64,000 nt of DNA from Anaeramoeba ignava (taxonomy: Eukaryota > Metamonada > Anaeramoebidae): the NCBI GenBank assembly GCA_028826165.1, contig JAPDFW010000116.1, positions 62,001-126,000 of the forward strand, given 5' to 3'. Under the pieces are notes generated by a model. It saw nothing but the letters and a program-made list of their open reading frames with translations. It did no database searches and was not told the origin of the DNA. The stretch's first letter is position 1; every line of letters starts with the position of its first letter. The translations under genes were made by a program, and so were the position numbers. This document shows positions 43,501-60,000 of the stretch, in pieces.

Positions 43501-46500
43501 TATTAAGCTACGAATTCATAAACTTGTTTGTGGAGCATGAGAATTACGTTCAGTTCAATATTCCTGTGATGCCAACATACACGAGCTCGACAAACCTCGT
43601 TGAGTTTCTATCTCAGCGGCATTTACTCTCGGGAATCATCATCCAAAGCGTGTTCAAAACGCTAGAGATGAAGGATGTCAACAACAAAATACGATCCATT
43701 GCGATCACAACGCTGCAGAATTTGTTGCACAAGCACGATATCGATCCGCGCTTTCAGACACCCCAAATCAAGTCACGGATCGCAATTATTTATCATCTTT
43801 TTGTCTTATTCATGATCGACAAAATGGATGTTTATAAGGATTTCCCCCGAGAATTGAGAAGGGATCTTCTCATCTCCTTTTTATACATCTTGAAAATGAT
43901 TGATAAACACTATTTTATCCAGTGGTGGTGTTTTGAGGGAATCAGTCGCCGCATCGATTTTTTCCAATTGCTTGAGTTGTGCATTGATTCTTTCGATTAT
44001 CTCGGCAAAAAAAAAGCTTGAAGAGATTGAAAAGAACAAGGAGGAAACTGCGCGACATAATACAAACAACCTCGAAATGCTGAAGCATATCGAGCAATCT
44101 TACGACACTTCCAATTTGATGTCGCGTAAAAAGCGGGATTATCCAACTCTGCGTTTAGGAAACAAGCGCGGATTGAAAGAATCACCAAAGCAATATGATC
44201 GCGGAATGGAAAATGCAGGAGGATTTTCACCCGGACCAACAAACATTACTGAGTTGGCTATTCAGCAGTTGCAGTTCCAAGGAAAATCAGGAACTGTGAG
44301 GAATTTGGATTCTCAAGATGATGCAAAAATAATCCAAAAAACATAGATTTAACGGAAAATAGGGACACACGTCAAAAAGCAAAAAATGAAAAATCGGAAG
44401 TGGAAAATTTAAATTCAGTTCAAACACCGAAAAACCAATTTGAGAAAATTTTGGATCTCAACAAATCCAGCACAATCACATCAACAACATCGATAAACAG
44501 ACCTACATCACTTCAGAACCCGACATTTGAGGGGAATCTCTCGACACAAGTAAACCTGATTATCCTTGACATTCTCGAGAATATTGTGCAGGCGACATGG
44601 AAGGATCTGCAGAAGGAGCAGTGCGAGAAGGAAACAAGCATTCTTGGGATGATTTTCCACACGGTGATTGCAATGTATCAGCACAACCAATCAGAAACTC
44701 TTCTGCGGAATCTTTTCAACACAACGATCACAATGATCATGATTTTCGAGAAAGTGATATTTAAACAGAACATCAAGTTCCTGTCTGAATTGTGCACAGA
44801 ACTGCTTGTGAAAACGGTTTATCATAACCCTGAAGTAAGAAGAGCAGCAAATGTTATGCTTTATTTGATATTTAAACGAAATTACCGAGTTTGCGGAGAT
44901 TTCTCGCGCTCAAAGATCCACACAATCATCGCATTTTCACGGCTTGTGGGGGATCCAACAACATTCAAAGCGGAGAAATACGTGCGCAAAACATTGCGAA
45001 TATTGGATGTTTACGCAGAGAAAGAGGATGCGAAAATGGCAAAATTTGTTGGGATGATGAAGGAGCATTCACAAGAAATGGCGAAGATCCTTCACGACTC
45101 AATCAAACTAAAGAAATACGGACACGATCCCGAGATGACATCTGATCTGTATCACAGAATTGCGGACGGATATCGTGAGGCTCCAGATCTTCGTCTTGCA
45201 TGGCTCGAATCACTACACAAATTCAACTGTGAAAAGGGGAACACAACTGAGGCAGCTTATGATCAAATCCACATCGCAGCGCTTGTTGCGGAGTATCTCC
45301 ATCTTACTGATCCCCGCAGCGATTTCCTTCCTCAAGGTGCTAAGGGTCTTGTTAATATATCTCCAACATGCGCCGAAGAGGCGTATAAAAGTAAGAAGCT
45401 TGATTTCACACGACTCTCACAGTCTCCAAGCTTCACGCAAAACGGATTTCTTCTTCTTCTTCAACGTCTTGTCAACGCACTCAAAAAGGAGAAGCTTTTC
45501 GAGCTACAAATCCAGGCTTATAAAATCCTCATCCCCATTTACGAACATCTCCAGGACTATCCCGCGCTCTCTCGCTCACATCTCGAGCTCAAATCTGCAT
45601 ATGACGAGCTCATCAAGGAAAACATGTTCAACGCAGGCGAGCGAGCGTTCGGTATGTTTTTCCGTGTCGGTTTTTACGGAAAACGCTTTGGTGAACTTGA
45701 CAGCAAAGAGTTTATTTACCGCGAATCAGGCTTGACCCACTTGTTCACTCTTACAGAAAGACTCAAATCTCAATTTGTTGCGCTTTTCGGTGAACAGAAC
45801 GTTGTCATAATTCAATCTTCTTCGTCCGTTGATGTCACAAAACTTGAACTGGCAAAAGTTTATATTCAAATCACCGCTGTCAAACCCTATTTTGAAGAGG
45901 AAGAAGACAAGCAGCGTGTTTCAGAGTTCCAGCGCTCGTTCAATGTGTCTCAATTCCACTTCCAAACCCCATTCACAAAATCGGGAAAGTCTCAAGGTCC
46001 AATTTCTGAACAGTGGATGAAGAAAACTATCCTTTTTTGCAAAGGCCAATTTCCTTATGTTGTTAAAAGACTTCCTGTTGTCAAAAAAATTGAACAAGAT
46101 TTTTCGCCGATCCAAGTTTCAACAGAAAATCTCAAAGAGAAAAACATTCAACTCGAACGGATTCTCAATTCACGCATTAAGGATATCAAAAATCTTCAAT
46201 CCATTCTTTCCGGTACTTGTCTCACTTCCGTTAATGTTGGTCCTTTTGAGATTTGCAAAGTGTTTTTGAGTGAACCCCAAAATTTCGATACTCAAAATAT
46301 TAAGGATCTTCGCAGTGAATTCCATAAATTTTTGCTTCTTCTTCAACAGGGAATTAATGTTAATGAACGTTATGCAAAAGATGCTCAAAAAGAATTCCAA
46401 GAAGCTGTCAAAATAGGTTATGCAAAACTTAAAGAACATATTGAACCTTATCTTTCTGAAGATGGTGTTTCAAAAGAAATTCTTGAACTTCACAAACTCA

Positions 46501-46541
46501 ATACTAACTTAACTTTGGATATGGATTTCTCAAATAATTAA
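40567..46541 (+). CDS. DOCK-family exchange factor of the zizimin/DOCK6-8 type, two apparent 1-nt frame breaks
   Basis: Exons 40567-40782, 40965-41723 and 41796-46541. The N-terminal half has the block just before DHR-1 typical of DOCK-C/D (KLYDKLKSQITDSCKKFSQF, DFTWAMFPLFSFD). DHR-1 follows (NNLYIYPKFLTISSIKGSS, YKTRKPHFNDEIKIALPLNL, HHLLFTFYNLNHKD, FGHAVVPIF). The C-terminal DHR-2 includes LYHRIADGYREAPDLRLAWL, FYGKRFGELDSKEFIYRESG, KSQFVALFGEQNVVIIQSS and a VNVGPFEIC segment carrying the valine nucleotide sensor. It should activate Cdc42/Rac-like GTPases. The frame breaks at the nine-A run 44007-44015 (one A too many) and near 44325-44342 (one too few); both sit in the non-conserved linker between DHR-1 and DHR-2 halves, so conserved domains remain open. 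The long last exon is noticeably richer in G+C than the rest of the window. Confidence 0.87.
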
Positions 46542-46769
46542 AAAAAAATCTTTTTTCTTTTTTCTTTTTTCTTTTTTCTTTAATCAAAAAAAAATTTAAT
46601 AAAATCCAATTTTTCTTTTTTTCTTTTTTTTTAATTTTTTCAATTTCAATTCAAATTGTTTCTTGAAATTTATTTAATCTTTTTTGTATTTGGAAAGGAA
46701 AAAAAAAATATATCAAAAAACCAAGAACAGTTTTTTTTCTTTTTCAAAATCTAATTCAAAAAAAAAATT

Positions 46770-51290
<4,521 letters not shown>

Positions 51291-51563
51291 CTAATTGATT
51301 GTAAAATGAATAGAAAGAAAATTTTAATTTTATTTTAAATTTTTTAATCAAGAAAATTATATTTTTAAAGAAAAGATTTGAATTTTAATTTAATTTAATT
51401 TAATTTAATTTAATTTAATTACGAAATCTAAAAATTGTTTATTTAAAAAAAAAGAGAATAAAGAAATATTTTTTATTTTCGTTAGTTTTTCATTTTTTAA
51501 AAAAAGTTAAATTTGGAATTTAAATTTGTTTATGTTTTTATGTTTGTTTTTATTTTTATTTAC

Positions 51564-51631
51564 GGAAATGTTTCTGAATTTGAATCTTTTGAACCTTTTG
51601 AATCTTTTAAAATATTTGGATTATTTGACAT
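51564..51631 (-). other. Possible first exon upstream of the eIF4G copy A
   Basis: An ATG at 51631 opens a short frame (SNNPNILKDSKGSKDSNSE) closed by a good GTAAAT donor. It ends in phase 2, whereas the next plausible exon at 51290 needs phase 1, so either the join is wrong or a base is missing. Not enough to call with confidence. Confidence 0.3.
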
Positions 51632-51899
51632 ATTAAAAATAATAACTAAATGTCAATTTAAAAGTTTTTTTTTTTTTATGTTGTTTTTGTTTTTGTTTTT
51701 GTTTTTGTTTTTGTAAATTTTTTTAATAAAAAAAAATAATAAAAAATGAAAAAAAAAAATAAAAAAAATTTTTTTCCTTCTTTTTCTTTTGTTTTTTTCT
51801 TTTGTTTTTTCTCCTTTTTATTTTTTTTTTCTCCTTTTCTTTTTTTCCTTTTTTTCCTTTTTTTTCATTTTTCATTTTTCATTTTTTTTATTTTTATAA

Positions 51900-52840
51900 A
51901 TGCAGAGAGATTTTGAAAGTGTTTTTGAAAAAGGAAAAAGCGATTATTTAAAAAAATATGAAGAAGATAAAAATCAAATCAAAAAAGAAGTTGATGATTT
52001 ATATCATAAAATAACTGATTGGTTTTTAAAAGAAGATAAAAAACAAGAAGAAAGAATTGAAAATCAAATAAATTATTTTCAAGAATTAAATCTTCAAAAA
52101 GAAGAAGCAATAAAACAAATTGGAGTAGATATAGTAAATTTAGAAAATTTCAAAGACAAAATTGAATCAATAAAACTTCAAGATAAAAAAGATGATGAAG
52201 AAATCAAATTAAAAGAGTTGAATGAATTAATTAAAGAAACAAAAGAAGAACTTGCAAAAGAGAAAAAGGAATTAAATGAAACAATAAAACAAGAAAACAA
52301 TTTAGATAAAGTATATGGAACTACAAAAACATCAAACAAAGATACACTTGTTTACAAAAGTGATGATTTAACCAAAAAAATTAAAAAAGAAATTGAAACA
52401 AAAAACAAATTAAAAAAGTTTGCAATTATTCAAAATGATATTCTTATTTTTGAATACAATTCCCAAAAAAAGCAATTTATTTACAAATGTGATGCTACTT
52501 ATAATAAAAAAAAATACAAAGAAATTGTTTTAAATGAAAGACCTCAAGTTTTAGAAACTCGAATAAAAATTATTGCGAAATTTCGATCATTTTATGTAAA
52601 TTTTAATTTTAATTTTAATTTTAATTTTAATTTTAATTTTAATTTTAATTTTAATTTTAATTATTTTAATTTTAATTTTAATTTTGTTTTTTTAATTTTA
52701 ATTTTAATTTTAATTTTAATTTTAATTTTAATTTTAATTTTAATTTTAATTTTAATTTTAATTATTTTAATTTATTTTAAAAGGTGGATGAAGAAAATAA
52801 AACCATTTATGCTGAATGCGAAACTCTTCATACAATTTAA
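51900..52840 (+). CDS. Coiled-coil protein of unknown function
   Basis: Two exons, 51900-52595 and 52784-52840, phase 0, 250 residues. Residues 1-160 are a long Lys/Glu-rich coiled coil (DLYHKITDWFLKEDKKQEE, IKLKELNELIKETKEELAK). A small globular part follows (NKLKKFAIIQNDILIFEYNS, FIYKCDATYNKKKYKEIV, ALIRI-like helix, then VDEENKTIYAECETL). The plan of coiled coil followed by a small alpha/beta C-terminal domain recalls kinetochore Spc24/Spc25 subunits, but no diagnostic motif was found, so this is only an idea. A triple TTTTTCATTTTTCATTTTTCATTT lies just before the ATG. It converges on the second eIF4G copy, about 170 nt away. Confidence 0.65.
52596..52783 (+). repeat. (AATTTT)n repeat filling the intron of the coiled-coil gene
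   Basis: About 30 near-perfect AATTTT hexamers between GTAAAT and AAAAG. The open reading through it is a repeat artefact. Confidence 0.9.
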
Positions 52841-53010
52841 AAAGAAAAAAAAAGAAAAAGATTTTTTAATTCCAAAAAATTTTCAATCAAAAATTTCACT
52901 TTTTTTTTTTCCTTTTATTTTTTTTTTCCTCATTTCCCAAAAAGATTTTCCAATTCAAAATGATTTTGATTTCTATTCCTTTTTAATAAAAAAAATTTCA
53001 AAAAAAAAAT

Positions 53011-56000
53011 TTAATCTAAATATTTTTTGGGAATAAATTGAATTAAAGGTGATTCATTTTCGTTTTCATTTTGATTTTGATTTTGATTTTCATTTTGATT
53101 TTCATCTTCATTATAATCATCATTTTCATTATAATTTTCATAAAATAATAAAATATCAACAAAATCTGGAATTTTAGATCGAAGTGAATTTTCTTTATCA
53201 AATAATTCTAAAACTTCTTTAATAACTGTTCCTTCAACAAAATCATCATTAATCATTTCTCTAATAATATCTCCAAAAAATTCATATGCTTTTGGTGAAT
53301 TAATTATTATATTTTTTAAATTTTTTGTTTCTTGAATTATTGCTTCTTTTGAATTAGGTTTTATTATTTCTTTTGAATCTTGAATTAGATCTAAATAATA
53401 GCTAACATAATCTGCTGATTCTTTAGAATCAAAAATGAAATCACAAATTGAACAAAAAATTTGTTGAAATGAAACTTGTTTAAGAATATTTTTGAAAAAA
53501 TTTGGAGTATCTCTGTTTTTTTCTCGGAAATGTTGAATAAATTCTTTAATTTTTTGATTTGAACTTTTTTTTTTTTTTTTATAAAATTTTTTATAAATTA
53601 ATTTTTAATTTAAAATCAAAATTATTAAAAAATAATAATTTACTTATTTTCTTGTTCGATTGGTTTTTCTTTCTATATTTTTCGATTTGGATAATTAAAT
53701 TTAGGTGCTAATTTTAATTTTAATTTTAATTTTAATTTTAATTTTAATTTTAATTTTAATTTTAATTTTAATTTTTTATAAATGAATTTTAATTTTAATT
53801 TTAATTTTAATTTTAATTTTAATTTTAATTTTGGAATTTTTTTTGTTTTTGAATTTTAATAATGGTTTTGAAGTTGGAAATTTTCTATTTTGGAATATTT
53901 TTGTTTTTCTATTATAAAAATTTTTCTTTATTAAAAATTGATTATTAAAAAAATTGATTATTAAAAAAATTGATTATTAAAAAAATTGATTATTAAATTA
54001 CCATTAATCTATATCGAACTCTTGGAGTTAAACTTTCATTTTTAATCATTTCTTTAATTCTTTTTTCATAATTTCTAACAACTTTCTTCTTTTTAAATTT
54101 ATTTTGGTTTGTTTTTGATTTATCAGAATTTTGATATTCACTTATTAATAATTTAGGTCCAACAGTCATTAATAATTGACATGCAGTTTCTATTGAATCA
54201 TCTTGAATATCATCAAATAATTCATCTAAACATTGATAGATAATATAAACTTTGATCATTTCTTGTCGATAAAGTTCTCCAATAAATCTTGCATTTCCAA
54301 GTGTATTTCTTCGATCTTTTCTTTTTTCTTCTTTATTTTTATCAGAAGAATCTTGTTTAAATAAAGATCTTGATTTTTCATATAAAGATCGACATTTTCG
54401 AAGTAATTGTATTTTAAATGTTATTTGTCCTTTTTTTCTTGGATCAGGATCATCAAATGTTGTTTTTAATTCTTTATTTAAACTTGATGCAAATTTTGAA
54501 TAAAGTTCTGAATAAAGTTGTTCATTTATTGCTTTCTGAAAAAATAATTCAATTATATTATTTAATTCATCTAAATTATTAATTGGAATTTTAATAAATT
54601 TCTTTAAAATTCTTTCAAAATTTTGATCAGCAAGTTTATTCAACAATCTAATTTAAATAAATAAACTTTTAAATTATTTAAGGGTTTTAATTTATTTTTT
54701 TTATAATCTTCTTACGATCTATATTCCTTAATTTTATCATCAAGTGTTTGTGGTTCAGTTTCATCTTCTTCAAGTGTAGCTTTCCATGGATTATCTGAAT
54801 GAATAATTTCTTTAAATTTATTTCTTTCATAATAGGTTTGTCTTTTTGCAAATGAAGGTGGAATACTAAAGTTTTTTGGATGATGACTAACATGATTATT
54901 CATTTTCATTTTATGTTTAATTTCTTCCATTTGTTGATCTTTATATCGAATTAATCCTGGTGATTCATTTTCAATTTGATTTTCATTTTTTTGGTCATTT
55001 TCTTTTGATTCTATTTGTGAATTAATATTAATTTCTTTTTGAATTTGTTTTTTTAACTCTTCTTGAATTTGTTTTTTTAATTCTTCTTTTAATTCTTCTT
55101 TTATTTGTTCTTTTAATTCTTCTTTTAATTCTTCTTTTAATTCTTCTTTTATTTGTTCTTTTAATTCTTCTTTTATATGTTCTTTTAATTCTTCTTTTAT
55201 ATTATTAGAAAGTAAATTTAATTTCTTTTTTTCGATTTGTCCGTTTTGATTTTGATTTTCATTTTCATTTTGATTTTGATTTTGATTTTGATTTTGATTT
55301 TGATTTTTTTGAGGATTTGTAAAAAGATATTTTTAGGTTGATTTTGATTTTGATTTTGATTTTGATTTTGATTTTGATTTTGATTTTGATTTTGATTTTG
55401 ATTTTGATTTTGATTTTGATTTTCATTTTCATTTTGATTTTGATTTTGATTTTGATTTTGATTTTGATTTTGATTTTTTTGAGGATTTGTAAAAAAAGAT
55501 ATTTTAGGTTGATTTTGATTTTGATTTTGATTTTGATTTTGATTTTGATTTTGATTTGGATTTTCATTTTTTGTAAAAAGATATTTTGATTTTGATTTTT
55601 GATTTTGATTTTGATTTTGATTTTTTTTGATTTGTAAAAAGATATTGATTTTGATTTTGATTTTGATTTTGATTTTGATTTTGATTTTGATTTTCATTTT
55701 CATTTTCATGTTCATTTTGATTTTCATTTTCATGTTCATTTTGATTTTGATTTTGATTTTGATTTTGATTTTGATTTTGATTTTGATTTTGATTTTGATT
55801 TTGATTTTGATTTTGATTTTCATTTTGATTTTGATTTTTATTTTCATTTTGATTTTCATATTCATTTTGATTTTGATTTTGATTTTGATTTTGATTTTGA
55901 TTTTGATTTTGATTTTGATTTTTTTGAGGATTTGCAAAAAAAGATGTTTTAGGTTGATTTTGATTTTGATTTTGATTTTGATTTTGATTTTGATTTTGAT

Positions 56001-56798
56001 TTTGATTTTGATTTTCATTTTCATTTTGATTTTGATTTTGATTTTGATTTTTGATTTTGATTTTGATTTTGATTTTGATTTTTTTGAGAATTTGCAAAAA
56101 AAGATGTTTTAGGTTGATTTTGATTTTGATTTTGATTTTTTTGAGAATTTGCAAAAAAAGATGTTTTAGGTTGATTTTGATTTTGAGTTGAAAAAATGGA
56201 TGTTTTAGGTTGATTTTGATTTTGATTTTGATTTTGATTTTGATTTTGATTTTGATTTTGATTTTGATTTTGATTTTTTTGAGGATTTGCAAAAAAAGAT
56301 GTTTTAGGTTGATTTTTGATTTTGATTTTGATTTGAAAAAATGGATGTTTTAGGTTGATTTTGATTTTGATTTTGATCCCTTTTTGCAAAAAAAGATGAG
56401 TTAGGAGGATTATTTTGACTCAAAGAAAAATTTGCAAAAAGATTATGAGTTTGTTTTTTTGCAAATAAATCTTGAGTTTTTGAAACTTCCATTTGTGAAG
56501 GTTGACTCATTGTTTGTTCATTTACATGTTGAGAATTTGTTCTGTTTGCGGGAGTGATTGCCCAAAAACAGGACCTCCTTGTTTTGCAAAAAATGATGTA
56601 GTTTTGTCTAATTGGTGATTGTTGTGGAAGATTCTTAAAGTTTGATGAGAAAAGTCCTGGTTTTGTATTTTGTGTTGGTGTATTTGGGTTTTTGTTTGAA
56701 AATAATGTTAATCCTGTTGTTCCATTTTGTGGTTTGTTTTGTGATGGTGAAGAATTTCCAGTTGAATGTTCAGGTCTTTTTCCCCATAAACTTGTCAT
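53011..56798 (-). pseudogene. Chimeric eIF4G copy B: SFFA-repeat N-terminus fused to duplicated MIF4G-MA3, decaying
   Basis: 53011-54930 repeats 46770-48920 almost base for base, including stop and introns. The MIF4G (54647-54002) and MA3 (53563-53011) exons remain open with a few changes (QLYSELYSKF, KVYIIYQ). The two small exons between are broken: the equivalent of 47654-47561 has lost its acceptor, the DTRDLL codons and its donor, and the equivalent of 47477-47414 has one base missing and one gained, creating TAG. Upstream of ESPGLIRYKDQQMEEIKHK the sequence is unrelated to copy A: (K)EELKEQIKEEL repeats, then a long Asn/Gln array with QPKTSFFANPQK blocks in shifting frames, then a start region (TSLWGKRPEHSTGNSS) with LFSN, GLFSSN, SFFAK and GPVFGQ motifs like FG nucleoporins. 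Repeated frame slips argue for a pseudogene or poor assembly of the repeat. Confidence 0.62.
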
Positions 56799-57025
56799 AA
56801 TTAACTAAACAAAAAAAAAATTAAAAAAAATTAAAAAATGAAAAAAAAAGGAAAAAATGAATTTTCCAATTTTTCCTTTTTTTTTTTAAAATAATTGCAA
56901 AAAAAAAAGATTTTAAAATTGAATTTGATTTTGGTTTATTTCTTTTTAATTAGAAAAAAAAGGAAAAAGAAAAATTATGTTGTTTTTTTTGTTGATTTTG
57001 AAAAAAGAAATTAATCATTTTTGAT

Positions 57026-60000
57026 TTAAATTTTTTTGAAAAACTTATTAAAAAGCCATCTGAGTGAAATAAAAATGAAAAGAAGGAAGATAATTGTAGT
57101 AATCAATTCTTTCCAAACGAATTTATCAGCATTTTTCATTTTCTTGATAATTGATCTTTCTTTTTTTGCAAAATGAAGAGGAAATGAATTTGGATTGATC
57201 AAATAAAGTTGAGAAACTTCTTGAAGTTGTTTAAGTTGTAAATAATTAAGAGTTTGGTCAACTTTATCAAAATATAAACCTTTGACAAATTGTTGAATAA
57301 TTTTATAGCTTTTTTGAGTTATATCTTGAAAAGAATTGCTTTTAATTGATATTTGGTTATTATTATTGTTATTATTATTATTGTTATTTTCATTTGAATT
57401 TTCATTTGAATTTTCATTTGAATTTTCTTCAATTTGATCAAAATAATCACTTCTTGCAAATAAAATCAATTTGTGAACTAAAACTTTGTTTTTTTCAACA
57501 ATAATTTGAAAATCTTTAGTCGAATTATCTGAATATAATTTGGCGAAATCTTTTGAAAAATTGCTTAAATTTTGTTGATAATCACTTGAGGGTAAAGTGG
57601 TTCCAATTTCTTTTGTGATTTGAATAAGTGAACTAAGATAAAGAGGATCAAGAACTCCTGAATAAATGTATTTCATGAATTCTTTGACAATTATTAAAGT
57701 ATATTTTTTCAAAACAGAAAGTGTTTTTTCTAGTTTTTTTTCTCCAATTCTTGCTTTAAGAATCAATGAATGTGATCTTGTTGTTCCGTTTGAACAATCA
57801 ATATCAATATCTGTATATGCTTGATCAGTAAATAATTCATAGAGGTCTTGGCCAAGTGGTGAATATTGTTTAATTTGCGTTCTTTTTGAAACATTATGCA
57901 ATGAATTTAATGCTTTCTTTGAATATTTTTAAATAAATTTTTTAAATAAATTTTTAAATAAATTTTTAAATAAATTTTTAAATAAATTTTTAAATAAATT
58001 TTTAAATAAATTTTTAAATAAATTTGTAAATAAATTTTTAAATAAATTTATAAATAAATTTGTAAATAAATTTTTAAATAAATTTGTAAATAAATTTTTA
58101 AATAAATTTTTAAATAAATTTGTAAATAAATTTGTAAATAAATTTATAAATAAATTTTTAAATAAATTTTTAAATAAATTTTTAAATAAATTTTTAAATA
58201 AATTTTTAATTTCAAACAGTTCTGATTTTTTCATCTTCTGTTGTTAAATATAAAATTCGTAAAGTATCTAATGAACAATTTTGAGTGCAAGCATATATTA
58301 ATGCATGTTCATTTTGTTTCTAAAGTTTTTTATATATTTTTAAATTTAAATTTAAAATTAATTTAAAATTAAAATTAAAATTAATTCTAAACATTAGATG
58401 ATTCTAAAGGACATCCTGCAACAACTAAAGCATAAATAATTGCAGAATCAACTTGTTTTTGAATTCCAATATGTAAAGCTCGAAATCCCTTTCAAATTTC
58501 AAATTTTTAATTTTTAATTTTTAATCTTTAATTTTTAATTTTTTAATTTTTAATTTTTAATCTTTAATCTTTCATCTTTAATTTCAAATTTTTAATTTTT
58601 AATTTTTAATATTTTTAATTTTTAATTTTGAAAACAAAATACAAAAATAATTTCAAATATTTTTTTTAATATTTAATTTTAATTTCTTAAAAATTTTTAA
58701 TTTTTAATATTTACAACCTAATTTTGAAAACAAAAATACAAAAATAAATAGCATTTCTTAAAAAAATTTCTTATCAAAAATAGCAAACATTCTAATTTTA
58801 AAAAAATAAACAAATTTTAAAATGAAAATTAATAATAAAAATAAAAATAATAATTATTAACATTTTTCGAATAAACATTTGCTCCTTGTTCAATTAAATA
58901 ATTAACAATTTCTATTTTTCCTGAAATTACTGCATTATGTAATGGTGTATATCCCTAAATTTCAATTAAAAAAACAAGAAATGAAATTAAAAACAATTTT
59001 TTTTAAAAGAAAAATTTAAATCAATTTTACTTCCTGAAAAAAATATAAATAATTAAATTGAAAATTAAATTAAAATTAAAATTAAAAATTACTTTCTAAA
59101 AATTAAAACAAAGTTAAAAATTAATTTTTTTTTGTAACAAAATAAATATATAAATATATATAAATATATATAAATTATTTTTCAAACATTTTTCAAATTT
59201 ATTTTTGCTCCATTTTCAATAAGAAGTTTTATAACTTGTACATCTGCTCCATGTAAACATGCAAAATGTAAAGGTGAATTTAACTGAATAAATAGAAATT
59301 TAAAATTAAAAAGAAACTAAAAAGAAACCTTTTTTTTTCGTTAAACAATTTTTACATTCTTTTTTCAAAATGAAAAAAATATAAGAAGATTTTTTGTTTA
59401 ATTAAAAAATTTTTACATTCTAATAAAATTAAAATAAATTTAAAATAAATTGAATGAAAATCAAATTATATTTTGAAAAAATTTTACATCAACAATTCTT
59501 GGATCAGCAGAACCTTCAATTAATACTTGAAAACTTTCTAATGAAACTAAACTAGTGCAAGCTTTATGAAGAGAAGTTTGATTCTTTAAAGAAAATAATT
59601 TTTTTATAAATTTTTCCAATTAAAATTAAAATAACAAATTTTACTGACTAAAGAATATCAAAAAGAAAAATATAAATTTCCATTTTGAAAAAAAAGAATG
59701 ATTTAAATTACTGACTAAAAAATTAAAATTAAAATTAAAATTAAAATTAAAATTAAAATTAAAATTAAAATTAAAATTAAAATTAAAATTAAAAATTAAA
59801 ATTAAAATTAAAATTAAAATTAAAATTAAAATTAAAATTAAAATTAAAATTAAAAATAAAATTAAAATTATTTTTGTTTTCAAACATCTGGTTCATTTGG
59901 ATTTGAACCTAATGTAATCATCATAATTAATGCTTCTGGTGTTGGTTTATTTTTACATAAAATATGAAGAGGGATTTCTTGCTATTAATTATTAATTAAT

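Noticed and set aside
57925-58210. A CRISPR-like array (also considered for 60140-60655)
   Set aside because: Repeats are 12-24 nt, directly abutting and without unique spacers, inside introns of a nuclear gene.
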